Origin: a virus
Virus record (IMG/VR): IMGVR_UViG_3300050343_000059
Location: 1-37,454 of that record
Length of the DNA stretch: 37,454 nucleotides
Direction: 5' to 3' (one strand)
This document shows positions 7,460 to 14,895 of this stretch, in pieces. Made by a program: the position numbers and the translations under genes. The notes beneath the pieces are model-generated. The model saw only the letters and a list, made by a program, of their open reading frames with translations. It was not told the origin of the DNA and made no database searches. How positions within the stretch are numbered: the stretch's first letter is position 1; every line of letters starts with the position of its first letter.

Positions 7460-7500
7460 TCTGGTATTAATTATATTAATACTTTGTTATCAAATGTCAA
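7460..7500 (-). promoter_or_regulatory. Integrase promoter overlapped by the shared operator motif
   Basis: On the minus strand a perfect TTGACA (7500-7495) is followed 19 bases later by a perfect TATAAT (7475-7470). Immediately downstream is TTAATACCAGA (7470-7460), the motif shared with the early promoters. A protein bound there would cover the start of int transcription, so repression of int is inferred. Confidence 0.65.
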
Positions 7501-7516
7501 AGAGAATAAAATGGTA

Positions 7517-7559
7517 TATGTTTCTTATTTGTTTCATTCCATGTTGCCTCTATGTTGCA
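7517..7559 (+). repeat. attP arm-type repeats, integrase-proximal side
   Basis: Copies of YATGTTKCY: TATGTTTCT (7517-7525), CATGTTGCC (7540-7548) and TATGTTGCA (7551-7559). The last two are 11 bp apart, one helical turn. Placed between int and the tRNA core, they look like binding sites for the integrase N-terminal domain. Confidence 0.6.
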
Positions 7560-7675
7560 CTCACAAATAGAAAGACAAAAAAAATTCAACTTATAAGGAA
7601 AAGTACAGGCAAAAAAAAAGTTGGCTTAAACACCAAACTGATGTAAAAGCCAATTGTTAATTCGTTTTTTAATAT

Positions 7676-7720
7676 TCCTCGGTAGCTCAGTTGGTAGAGC
7701 AGTTGACTGTTAATCAATTG
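7676..7720 (+). other. attP core: 5' half of tRNA-Asn (anticodon GTT)
   Basis: 45 bases read as acceptor strand TCCTCGG, D-arm GCTCAGTTGGTAGAGC, and anticodon arm GTTGACTGTTAATCAAT with GTT at 7709-7711. The sequence then leaves the tRNA pattern: no variable loop, T-arm or 3' acceptor follows. This is not a working tRNA gene but a copy of the host gene's 5' half, beside the integrase. After integration the phage would provide the 5' half of the rebuilt tRNA gene. Confidence 0.85.
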
Positions 7721-7749
7721 TCTTACCACCAAAACACCATATACTATCT

Positions 7750-7784
7750 TATGTTTTGTATCTTCATGTTTCCTATATGTTTCT
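7750..7784 (+). repeat. attP arm-type repeats, distal side
   Basis: TATGTTTTG (7750-7758), CATGTTTCC (7765-7773) and TATGTTTCT (7776-7784); the last two are again 11 bp apart and in the same orientation as the other arm. Further GTTTCC copies on the opposite strand lie at 7813-7827. Confidence 0.6.
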
Positions 7785-7853
7785 GATAACATTAAATATA
7801 ATGATAATCATTTGGAAACAGGAAACAAGAGTTATTTTTCCCACCTCAAACCC

Positions 7854-7887
7854 ACTAGCATAAAGCTAGTCTGTCATATTAATGACA
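7854..7887. terminator. Two hairpins after the late operon
   Basis: ACTAGC (7854-7859) / GCTAGT (7865-7870) and TGTCAT (7872-7877) / ATGACA (7882-7887) lie just past the stop of the last leftward gene (7898) and before attP. Neither has a T run on the minus strand, so termination is only likely by position. Confidence 0.4.
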
Positions 7888-7897
7888 ACCTATTCTG

Positions 7898-8065
7898 TTA
7901 TGATCTTGCTGTTTTTGCTGATCTCTTAATAGCTGCTTTGGTTACATAACCAGATTTACCTTTTTTAATAGGTTTCTTTCCAGCTTTTCTTCTTTTATTT
8001 GCGTAAAAATAAAGTCCCTTTTTTGCAACTTTGCCAGACTTAGTTTTGTGATAACCTTTTTTCAT
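7898..8065 (-). CDS. Very basic 55-aa protein
   Basis: Starts at ATG 8065 behind AAAAGGAAAA. Rich in Lys, Gly and Tyr (KKGYHKTKSGKVAKKGLYFY, later KRRKAGKKPIKKG). Similar tiny basic proteins accompany phage late genes and may bind DNA or RNA or be packaged in the virion. It overlaps the upstream gene by 26 bp. It is the last gene of the leftward late block. Confidence 0.6.
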   Translation of the reverse strand: MKKGYHKTKSGKVAKKGLYFYANKRRKAGKKPIKKGKSGYVTKAAIKRSAKTARS

Positions 8066-8243
8066 TGTTTTCCTTTTCTATTAGTTTTTTATAATCGTCT
8101 TTTCTCATACATTCATAATGAGCTTTGTCCCCACCATGAAAAGCAACAAAAGATTCTGAGTTAGTCATTTCTTTTTGGCAGTATCTACACTTGCCAATAT
8201 TGATTAAAATTATGCTTGGTTTTTTCCAAATTTTATTTTTCAT
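8040..8243 (-). CDS. Small zinc-binding protein
   Basis: 67 aa from the most likely ATG at 8243; an in-frame extension to 8297 exists. GKCRYCQKEM ... AHYEC gives a CxxC plus HxxxC set expected to hold a zinc ion. The pattern is common in small phage proteins. No ribosome site is clear, so the start is uncertain. Confidence 0.5.
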   Translation of the reverse strand: MKNKIWKKPSIILINIGKCRYCQKEMTNSESFVAFHGGDKAHYECMRKDDYKKLIEKENNEKRLSQN

Positions 8244-8362
8244 ATTTTTTGTAAAAATCCCAAAAAGGATTTTGTTGTCGCACCTATTCTGTAACACCCT
8301 AAAATTTTGTTGCTCTACTTTTTAATAAAAACTTTTTTTTTAAAATTTTTAAAAACCCAATG

Positions 8363-8371
8363 TGGTATAAT
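8363..8371 (+). promoter_or_regulatory. Extended -10 promoter for the isolated rightward gene
   Basis: TGGTATAAT (8363-8371) is a perfect extended -10 element 28 bp ahead of the ATG at 8399. The -35 side is A/T runs without a clear box, as expected for this promoter type. It is an independent promoter opposing the late operon. Confidence 0.65.
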
Positions 8372-8398
8372 GGGTAAATAAAAAAAATAGGAGGTTAA

Positions 8399-8677
8399 AT
8401 GAAAAAAATAAATAAGCCTATAGAATCTAAAGACATTAAAATGAATGTTGATAGACTTCAAAGATTACAGATAATTCCAAAATGGAGTCATAAATTTATA
8501 GGTTTTCATAATCAAAAAGAAGTAGTGTCAATAATTGATAAAGATAAAGTTACTGCTGAACACAAATGTAAAGAGTTACTTTTAAATTATTTTCATCAAA
8601 TAACACCAGGATTAACTAAAATGCCATTAGAATATTATAATGGTGTAGTTGCTTATGTTGGTGAAAAAATTGATTAA
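8399..8677 (+). CDS. Unknown 92-aa protein with its own promoter
   Basis: Preceded by GGAGGTTAAATGA, exactly the ribosome-binding cassette used in the micro-gene array at 35.3-35.5 kb. Soluble, basic and helical, with no motif recognised. It is a lone rightward gene embedded in leftward late genes and is closed by a strong terminator, the layout of a phage moron that could be expressed in the lysogen. Confidence 0.7.
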   Translation: MKKINKPIESKDIKMNVDRLQRLQIIPKWSHKFIGFHNQKEVVSIIDKDKVTAEHKCKELLLNYFHQITPGLTKMPLEYYNGVVAYVGEKID

Positions 8678-8687
8678 TTAAATAAAA

Positions 8688-8713
8688 TAAGGCGATCAGA
8701 AATGGTCGCCTTA
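8688..8713. terminator. Bidirectional terminator with GAAA loop
   Basis: TAAGGCGATCA (8688-8698) pairs with TGGTCGCCTTA (8703-8713), one G-T wobble, closing a GAAA tetraloop. It lies between convergent genes and forms the stop codon of the leftward one. A/T tracts on both sides suit termination in both directions. Confidence 0.85.
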
Positions 8714-8962
8714 ACAAGCCCACTTTCTTAGAGCTTTATTAATTCTGCTATTAGGATCTCTAGCAGTCTTGGCAGAAGTTAATTTTTTCTTCATGCCTTT
8801 CATGCGTTTGCAGAAATTCTTTCTTCTTTTGCTAGTCTTAGATTTAGTAGGAGCTTTTAAGTTTCCTCCTGTAGCTCTATTGTAGGATCTTCGACCTTTA
8901 GCATTAAGTCCACCAGATTTAGATTTACCAGCTTTTCTTTGCCATGCTGCTGTCTTTGCCAT
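8711..8962 (-). CDS. Basic DUF6321-like protein
   Basis: 83 aa. It begins MAKTAAWQRKAGKSKSGGLN and continues with AKGRRSYNRATGGNLKAP, then KSKRRKNFCKRMKGMKKKL and a C-terminal SRINKALRKW. This layout is typical of small highly basic phage proteins placed under DUF6321. Charge suggests nucleic-acid contact. Its ATG overlaps the stop of the gene upstream. Confidence 0.65.
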   Translation of the reverse strand: MAKTAAWQRKAGKSKSGGLNAKGRRSYNRATGGNLKAPTKSKTSKRRKNFCKRMKGMKKKLTSAKTARDPNSRINKALRKWAC

Positions 8963-9186
8963 TATGCTTTAACCTTTTCTTTAATATCTTCAGTACAAAT
9001 AAATTTTATGTAAATTTTATTATCATTAACTTTTAAATGACCAAGTTCTTCTAATTTTAAAATAGATTCTTGATTACCAGCTAACATACATGAGTAGCCA
9101 TCAGAGAATAAGTCAGGGTATCTGTAAGGTGGTAAGCAAGTGTTTGCTACAGCAGAACACATTATTAAATTAAGAACATAGTTCAT
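8962..9186 (-). CDS. Small probably exported protein with conserved cysteines
   Basis: 74 aa. The first residues (MNYVLNLIMCSAVANTC) resemble a short signal or lipoprotein-like segment. A body follows with YPDLFSDGYSCM and KIYIKFICTED. Similar small Cys proteins sit by lysis genes in marine phages. It could act in the periplasm during lysis, but that is not proved by the sequence. Confidence 0.55.
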   Translation of the reverse strand: MNYVLNLIMCSAVANTCLPPYRYPDLFSDGYSCMLAGNQESILKLEELGHLKVNDNKIYIKFICTEDIKEKVKA

Positions 9187-9546
9187 TTATTTCTTCTTAA
9201 TTTTATTCATGGTTGTTACACCAAATGATGCACCAACTATTGTAAGAATAATGTACCAAAACATAGGATCTGCAAACTCAAGTATCTCCCAACCTCTTTG
9301 CATAGCATCTTGAGTAAAAGGTATGAAATGACAAGCCATTAAAACTGTAAAAAAAATGACTAACCATTCATCTTTAAATGAATTGTCTTGTTGTCTTATT
9401 TGTTCTACAGAAATTGTTTTAGCAGCTTCTATCTCTGCTGCTCTTATAATTTTAGTTTTCTCTGCTTTGTGGCTCAAATGTGAGGAAACTTTATTGATTG
9501 CCATTTTTGTCAGAGGATTGTTAAATAATTTTAATAAATGTATCAT
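9187..9546 (-). CDS. Holin-like membrane protein
   Basis: 119 aa from ATG 9546, which overlaps the endolysin stop. A basic helical N-terminus is followed by two hydrophobic helices (WLVIFFTVLMACHFIPF and MFWYIILTIVGASFGV) and a KIKKK tail. Size, topology and position beside the M15 peptidase fit a holin, perhaps of the GTA-holin-like group. Not confirmed by a diagnostic motif. Confidence 0.6.
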   Translation of the reverse strand: MIHLLKLFNNPLTKMAINKVSSHLSHKAEKTKIIRAAEIEAAKTISVEQIRQQDNSFKDEWLVIFFTVLMACHFIPFTQDAMQRGWEILEFADPMFWYIILTIVGASFGVTTMNKIKKK

Positions 9547-10028
9547 GCTTGTACTTTTCCATCTTTCCACTTCATGTCAGGCAAACCATTAGAATATTTT
9601 TTGCCGTCATAAGTTAAGACTTGTTTTCTGTTAGATCCTTTTTCATTGTAAGAAACATGAACCCAACCCCCACTAGGATTTTCAGGATCATAAAATTCTA
9701 AAATTAGTTGGTCAAAGTCCACATTGTTTTCTAACCAATAAGCTATTTGAATATTTGGTATTCCAGGTATTTCAAAATCTACTGCCTGACCTTTTGCATG
9801 TTGGCTAGTTTTTTTAGAACCAATAGCTTCGCAAAGTTCCTCAGACCTATAACCAGATGTTATAATTAATGGCTTATCAAACTTGGCTCTTACAGGCTCA
9901 AGTATTTCATAAGCTACATCTTCTAAGTTTTTAATATCACCAGAACCAGGCTCATTACTGATGCCTTTTCTAGTAGCAGTCATAGACTTAGTAAATTCTT
10001 CTAATTTAAAATGTTTAGATAGTTGCAT
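9543..10028 (-). CDS. M15-family peptidase endolysin
   Basis: 161 aa from ATG 10028. A metal-dependent D-Ala-D-Ala/L-Ala-D-Glu type fold is shown by SGYRS (58-62), SQHAKGQAVD with zinc ligands H77 and D84, and GWVHVS with H124. It would cut peptidoglycan cross-links to release virions. No signal peptide, so it needs the adjacent holin-like protein. Confidence 0.85.
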   Translation of the reverse strand: MQLSKHFKLEEFTKSMTATRKGISNEPGSGDIKNLEDVAYEILEPVRAKFDKPLIITSGYRSEELCEAIGSKKTSQHAKGQAVDFEIPGIPNIQIAYWLENNVDFDQLILEFYDPENPSGGWVHVSYNEKGSNRKQVLTYDGKKYSNGLPDMKWKDGKVQA

Positions 10029-10033
10029 AATTT

Positions 10034-10252
10034 TTAACAAACACAGTCATCACAAACACAAACATCACCATCATAATGATGTAGATGAAATTCTGCTTTA
10101 CAATGACAGTTACAATGGCAGTCTTTACACTTTCTTTTTTTTCGTTTTTTTTTCTTTAATTTTTGACCAACATCAAAAGTCAAAACATCTTCAACTTTTT
10201 TTGTCATGTCATCTAACCAACCAAAAAATTTATAAATTAATTTGTCTATCAT
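10034..10252 (-). CDS. Protein with lysine run and Cys/His-rich tail
   Basis: 72 aa. An amphipathic start (LIYKFFGWLDDMTKKVED) is followed by KKKKRKKRK and then a C-terminal third packed with Cys and His (CKDCHCNCHC, HLHHYDGDVCVCDDCVC). It should bind several metal ions. It lies in the lysis group and overlaps the upstream gene by ATGA. Function unknown. Confidence 0.6.
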   Translation of the reverse strand: MIDKLIYKFFGWLDDMTKKVEDVLTFDVGQKLKKKKRKKRKCKDCHCNCHCKAEFHLHHYDGDVCVCDDCVC

Positions 10253-10461
10253 TCTAAAATTAATTTCTTGATTGAGTATGAGCCATCAATGTTTTTCTCT
10301 AGCTCTGCTTTAGATTTAATACATCTATATTCAACATTGTCAGAAACATTCCTGTTAGCAACCCTCTTACCTTTAAGGCATGAGCTTAAATCTTGCTGTA
10401 ATCTTGCTTCTTTAATTTCGTTATTGACTAGCATTAATAGAGCTATAACTATTTGTTCCAT
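10249..10461 (-). CDS. Small protein with hydrophobic N-terminus in lysis group
   Basis: 70 aa. MEQIVIALLMLVN is a short hydrophobic start, then a charged segment with two cysteines (SSCLKGKRVANR and VEYRCIKSKAELEK). This resembles small exported phage proteins next to endolysins. It could be a spanin partner of the coiled-coil protein upstream; this is inference. Confidence 0.5.
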   Translation of the reverse strand: MEQIVIALLMLVNNEIKEARLQQDLSSCLKGKRVANRNVSDNVEYRCIKSKAELEKNIDGSYSIKKLILE

Positions 10462-10826
10462 TAGTGTGTGCCATTTCTAAGTTTATCTATTACTTTTTGT
10501 ATTGATATGATTTGTTCTTTAAGATGATCTATATTGACCTTGTTATATCTTGATGCTTCAATTTCTTTTTCTATAGATTCAATTTGTCCAGCAAGATGTT
10601 CTATTAACATATACATCTCTAAGTTCTTAGGTTCTTGTTCTGCTTTTTTTAAAAGATCAGCAGCAAAAAGAGTGTCTGCTGTTTCTAATGAACTAATCCT
10701 ACTTGTGAGATTTGCCCAACCCATAACTGCTCCACTAACAACAATGATGATGCCAATTAAATTAGCAAGGGGTAGCTGTAATTTAGACTCTGAACTAACT
10801 CTAATTGTATCAATATCTTTTTTCAT
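10461..10826 (-). CDS. Membrane-anchored coiled-coil protein (spanin-like candidate)
   Basis: 121 aa. One transmembrane helix (LANLIGIIIVVSGAVMGWA, about residues 21-39) is followed by a long coiled coil (SRISSLETA; then IEHLAGQIESIEKEIEASRY to the end). This N-in, single-helix plus coiled-coil design matches inner-membrane spanins or XhlA-type proteins. Adjacent to endolysin and holin genes. Confidence 0.55.
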   Translation of the reverse strand: MKKDIDTIRVSSESKLQLPLANLIGIIIVVSGAVMGWANLTSRISSLETADTLFAADLLKKAEQEPKNLEMYMLIEHLAGQIESIEKEIEASRYNKVNIDHLKEQIISIQKVIDKLRNGTH

Positions 10827-10904
10827 TTAATAACCTATTGGTGAAACACAAAAAGTAAGTCCTAAAAACATTAAGATTAAAATTCCTGTAAAATAGTAAT
10901 TCAT
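10827..10904 (-). CDS. 25-aa membrane micro-protein
   Basis: GGAGCTAACT ribosome site, then MNYYFTGILILMFLGLTFCV and a short tail. One hydrophobic helix; its TAA overlaps the next ATG. Small single-helix proteins are frequent in phage lysis regions. Too short for family assignment. Confidence 0.4.
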   Translation of the reverse strand: MNYYFTGILILMFLGLTFCVSPIGY

Positions 10905-10917
10905 AGTTAGCTCCATA

Positions 10918-11256
10918 TTAATTTCCATGATCTACCATGAGTAATTCAATACCCATTTGTTTTTGTAATTTTGTTCTTGATCTGCCAATTCTTTGAATTG
11001 TGCCATCTTTATTTCTTTTAGTGCGATAGGTGTTTGTCTTAACATCTATCAATCTAATAGTTTGTCCATCATGGCTAACTGCCACTAGGTCAAAAGGACA
11101 TTGAGGATCACAAGATTTACTTATGTACCAACCAGCTTTAGTTAAATTAACTATCTCCTGGTATTCTCCGATTGTGCCTTTGATGTGTGTGTTTAACTTA
11201 GCAGATTTGTTAATAGGCTTAACAAGCTGCTTAGACTTATTGTTGCGATCACCCAT
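10918..11256 (-). CDS. PD-(D/E)XK nuclease, resolvase-like
   Basis: 112 aa. TIGEYQEIVNLTKAGW (E31), CPFDLVAV (D56) and LIDVKTN (D71-V-K73) form the intact E/D...D-x-K core of small Holliday-junction-resolvase or PDDEXK nucleases. It sits in the late operon next to internal virion genes and may trim or resolve replicated DNA before packaging. Overlaps the upstream gene by 64 bp. Confidence 0.7.
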   Translation of the reverse strand: MGDRNNKSKQLVKPINKSAKLNTHIKGTIGEYQEIVNLTKAGWYISKSCDPQCPFDLVAVSHDGQTIRLIDVKTNTYRTKRNKDGTIQRIGRSRTKLQKQMGIELLMVDHGN

Positions 11257-11399
11257 AATAATTTGTAAATATTATTAACCTTGATGTCCAAGTGAGCTAA
11301 GTGATTGTCTTTGATTGTGTCTATTTTTTGATGAATAAGTTTTGTTTCGCCTTGTAACTTAATTATGTCCTGTGAATTTTTTTGAGATTGAGTAGTCAT
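11193..11399 (-). CDS. Short coiled-coil protein with C-terminal membrane helix
   Basis: 68 aa. The first 45 residues are coiled coil (KLQGETKLIHQKIDTIKDNH), the last 23 hydrophobic (LLWVIATISLSSLLSLLTNL). This is the XhlA-like layout of small phage membrane proteins. It may support holin action or anchor a nuclease. Not certain. Confidence 0.5.
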   Translation of the reverse strand: MTTQSQKNSQDIIKLQGETKLIHQKIDTIKDNHLAHLDIKVNNIYKLLWVIATISLSSLLSLLTNLLS

Positions 11400-11401
11400 A
11401 A

Positions 11402-13864
11402 TTAATTTTGTCTTAGCAATTTTAATATTTCTTCAGTTTTATCTAAATCTCTATTCTCTTGTATAACTGGTCTTTGTTCTACTCCAGTTGTAATAGCACC
11501 AGCAAAACCAGTAATGTTTGGTAATTGATTAATTTCTAAGGCTTCCATGACCATATTTCTAGCAGAATTGTTAGCACTTGCTTTAGCAAGATTATCAAAT
11601 CCAAATCTAGTAAATAGCATGGTTTGTATTCCACCCAAATTATATGCAATAACTCCCAAACCTGATCTTGCAGTAGAAGATCCAACAGCATCAATTAAGG
11701 TAGATGCAGTTCTTGATGGATTTTTTAAAATTTCTGGTGTTAATGTTTTTTGTAATTCTTTACTAAATTCTATTAAAGCTTTTTTTTCATTATTTGTATA
11801 AATAATATTACTTATATTTCTACCACTACCATTCATTGAATCATTAACAGATTTTATAAATAATTGTGGATCAAAAGTTTCTTTAATACCATCTTTTCTA
11901 AAACCTGAACTTACTAATCTTAAAAAAGCACCATCTTTTAAAATTTCAAAACCATCTGATCCTTTTGGAAAAAGTGATTCCATTTTTTTTAAAACTTCAA
12001 CAGATTTATTGGAATATGCTTTTCCTGTACTTGCATTTCCATATATCCAATTTGCAATTTGTTCTGGAGTATATTCACCTCTAGTAACATTTTGAATAAA
12101 CTCACCACCTCTATCTTTTATTTTTCCACCTTTTTTTAAAATGTTTTGTGGTTCAAACATTTCACTATATTTTCTTTTTTCACTTCTAGCTAATTTTATA
12201 GCATTTAAAACCCCATCATCACCATTAGCTAATCCTTTTTCAATAGTGTCTTGCATAAAATCGTCATATTGATTTTTTATAACAAACAATGCTCTACGAT
12301 CAGTTGCATCTTTAGCGACTGAAATAAAATTATTAATTCTTTTTCTTTCGTTTTCTAATTCTTTTAATGTAATTTTTGTTAATTTTTTTTTACTTTGTGT
12401 AAAAGGTTTTGTAAATTTTTCTAATTGTATTAAAGATTTATTTGCTATCGGTGCAAAAGAAGAATCAGGAATTGCACCTATTCCAAATTCACTATCTTCT
12501 AAAGCATTTTTAATATTTTTAACAAAGTTTTTCATTACTGGTGCTTTAAAAGAACCATCAAAATCAATAGCTTTATATTTTTGAGAAACTAAATTTGCTT
12601 GTTTTGTTTCTAATTCTTTAATTAAGTTTGTTAAAGTAGTAACAGATTCATCTTCTGCAACTTTAGTTCCAGGTTGTGCTTGTGTAGAAATGTTTTTATC
12701 TTTAATAAGTTTATTTCTAAAATTATTTAAATATTGTAATGATTGTTTAATTTGTATTTGATCTTGATTATCAATTATTGCTTTAGCCTCAGTACCATAA
12801 GCACCCTCTCTCATCATTTGTATTTGTTTCAACATACCTTTATCATTTAAGGCTTGTGCTTTCCAAAGAGAGATACCAAATTGATTAGCACCTACTAATT
12901 CTTTTGCTAAACTAGGATCAACACCATCTTCAAGTGCTTGTGCAAATTCTTTTAATATTTGAGAATTAGTATTACCTAAATCAATTTCATGTTTTTTTGC
13001 TAATTTTTTTGTTTTGTCAGTAATAATACCCTTACTATTTAAATACAAACCTTTGCCACTAAAGATATTTAATTGGCTAACGGACATAGATCCAGGTAAT
13101 AATGGATCAATAACTTGTTTAGTTACATATCCTGTAGCTTTTTTTATAGGCTCAATTGTAAATCTTGATAAAAATCTACCTACTGGTTCACCAACCATTC
13201 CACCAACAAATGATATAGCTGCTTTATCTTTTTCTATTCCTTGTTCAGAACCCATGACTGTTGTTGCAACTACATCTTGAGCTGCACTTGTTCCAGCAGC
13301 CATTGTACCTTGAGCTAAACTTTTTTTAAAAATTCCTCCACCAATTTTTTTTGTTACAAATCCAGCACCAGGAATATATTGTAAAACTTGTGAGGTTGTT
13401 TGTGTTACATCTTGAAAAGATATACCAGGCTTATTTAGATAAACAGTTTGTCCACCATTAATTTTCGGAAATGTTAAAAGGACATTATTAAATTTATCTT
13501 TTGATGAAATAGTATTAGGAACTATATTTTTAATCATATCCATTTGAGCATCTAGAGATGGAGTTAAACTTAAAGCTACAGCGATAGATGTGTTTTTTCC
13601 AATATCACTTTGACCATTTTGATTTAAAATATTAATTTCACCAATTTCTTTAAAATCTTTAAACTCAGTTCTAGCATCACCAGAAATATATTTACTAAAA
13701 AAACTATTATCAGGTTTTAAATTTTGTTTTTTTTCTGATTGTTTATTAATTTCATTAATAATTTTAGGATCACTTACTATTGAACCATTTTGAATATTGT
13801 ATTGTTTTTTTAAATCTTCTTCTTCAATAGCTCTTAGAATATTAGCATCAGTTACAACTTCCAT
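11402..13864 (-). CDS. Large internal or DNA-ejection-type virion protein
   Basis: 820 aa, intact. It is rich in Asn, Lys and Gln with long helices. A glycine/alanine-rich hydrophobic zone at about residues 165-235 (for example AQGTMAAGTSAAQDVVATTV) could cross membranes. In podoviruses such large proteins at this place after the tail genes are internal core or ejection proteins. No lytic transglycosylase signature is visible. ATG overlaps the upstream stop. Confidence 0.55.
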   Translation of the reverse strand: MEVVTDANILRAIEEEDLKKQYNIQNGSIVSDPKIINEINKQSEKKQNLKPDNSFFSKYISGDARTEFKDFKEIGEINILNQNGQSDIGKNTSIAVALSLTPSLDAQMDMIKNIVPNTISSKDKFNNVLLTFPKINGGQTVYLNKPGISFQDVTQTTSQVLQYIPGAGFVTKKIGGGIFKKSLAQGTMAAGTSAAQDVVATTVMGSEQGIEKDKAAISFVGGMVGEPVGRFLSRFTIEPIKKATGYVTKQVIDPLLPGSMSVSQLNIFSGKGLYLNSKGIITDKTKKLAKKHEIDLGNTNSQILKEFAQALEDGVDPSLAKELVGANQFGISLWKAQALNDKGMLKQIQMMREGAYGTEAKAIIDNQDQIQIKQSLQYLNNFRNKLIKDKNISTQAQPGTKVAEDESVTTLTNLIKELETKQANLVSQKYKAIDFDGSFKAPVMKNFVKNIKNALEDSEFGIGAIPDSSFAPIANKSLIQLEKFTKPFTQSKKKLTKITLKELENERKRINNFISVAKDATDRRALFVIKNQYDDFMQDTIEKGLANGDDGVLNAIKLARSEKRKYSEMFEPQNILKKGGKIKDRGGEFIQNVTRGEYTPEQIANWIYGNASTGKAYSNKSVEVLKKMESLFPKGSDGFEILKDGAFLRLVSSGFRKDGIKETFDPQLFIKSVNDSMNGSGRNISNIIYTNNEKKALIEFSKELQKTLTPEILKNPSRTASTLIDAVGSSTARSGLGVIAYNLGGIQTMLFTRFGFDNLAKASANNSARNMVMEALEINQLPNITGFAGAITTGVEQRPVIQENRDLDKTEEILKLLRQN

Positions 13865-14895
13865 TACAATGCTCCTATTCTAATTACAGTTCCATCTTTT
13901 AATTTTCTATATTGAACACCACCAATTTCATAAACTTGTTTTTCTTCATAAAGACCACTTCCCTCATTTGACATTTTACGCATATCTTCTAAAAATTCTT
14001 CAGTTACAACAGGATTATCTTCTTTCCATTTACTTAAAAATTGTTGAAATGATAAATTTCCATATTGAGTTTCACCTTTATTTTTAAGTCTTCCATAATC
14101 AGATTCCCATTGATTTGCAAGTTCTGCAACTTCTATATCTCTTTGAGCAAGATTTTTGTTAACAGTTGACAACATTTGTATTCCCTCTGGTGTCATTGAT
14201 AAACCAGGTGATGTTTGTGAAAATGTTTGAAATTCTCTATCAGATATTGCACCTTTTGTTTTTTGAGTTTTATCTAAAGTAAATTGTACTTGTAAAACTT
14301 CTAAGGTTTCAGCACTTGCAACACCATCTCTTAACCCAACATTTCCATTGGCATCAGTTTTAGTTATCCAATCTGTATTGATACCTAATCTTTTTCCAGC
14401 TTTTGCTAAAGATAAAAGTTGTTCACCAAAAGCACCACTATTAACATTTTGGGATAAAACACTTACAAGATTATATCTTCCAATATTTTCTTGTGCTGTT
14501 GCTGCTTTTTCATTTAAATCACCTATATATTGTGCATCTGCTGCACCTCTTTTCTTATCGTATTCTGATTCATATTTATCACCTAAAACATTTTTAATAT
14601 TAGTTGTATTAGCCTTTTTTTCTTGAGGAATAAATCTTTCAGGATTTTCAGCAATTTGTTTATCAGTAACAAAAACTAAATTATTTTTTCCTGTAGATGT
14701 ATCAATCGAAGTATCAACAGCTGCTTTTGTTTTTTGAGCAGTAGGAGTAAATGCTTTTTTAAGTTGACCAGCTTGAACTAAAGCTGGAAATGCTGCTGCA
14801 CCTAAACTTTTGCCTTGCGAACCTTGTTGTAATAATCCAGCTGCAAATAAAAATTCTTCGTCTTGTAATAGTCCTTTTAAGTTAAATGGTGGCAT
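13864..14895 (-). CDS. Probable internal virion protein, helical
   Basis: 343 aa, intact. An N-terminal glycine/alanine helix (FAAGLLQQGSQGKSLGAAAF) is followed by charged helical segments and a short beta-like C-terminus (IGGVQYRKLKDGTVIRIG). It shares overlapping stops and starts with both neighbours. Likely a second internal or ejection protein. Family not identified. Confidence 0.5.
   Translation of the reverse strand: MPPFNLKGLLQDEEFLFAAGLLQQGSQGKSLGAAAFPALVQAGQLKKAFTPTAQKTKAAVDTSIDTSTGKNNLVFVTDKQIAENPERFIPQEKKANTTNIKNVLGDKYESEYDKKRGAADAQYIGDLNEKAATAQENIGRYNLVSVLSQNVNSGAFGEQLLSLAKAGKRLGINTDWITKTDANGNVGLRDGVASAETLEVLQVQFTLDKTQKTKGAISDREFQTFSQTSPGLSMTPEGIQMLSTVNKNLAQRDIEVAELANQWESDYGRLKNKGETQYGNLSFQQFLSKWKEDNPVVTEEFLEDMRKMSNEGSGLYEEKQVYEIGGVQYRKLKDGTVIRIGAL

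Noticed and set aside
7494-7646. Rightward 50-aa frame starting MSKRIKWYMFLICF just outside the integrase
   Set aside because: No ribosome site, and it overlaps the attP arm repeats; a hydrophobic stretch alone is weak support in AT-rich DNA.
7676-7752. Complete tRNA-Asn gene
   Set aside because: Bases after 7720 do not pair to form a T-arm or acceptor 3' strand; only the 5' half is present.
9961-10257. Rightward frame rich in His opposite the lysis genes
   Set aside because: It is the antisense of the Cys-rich and endolysin genes, with no ribosome site or independent support.
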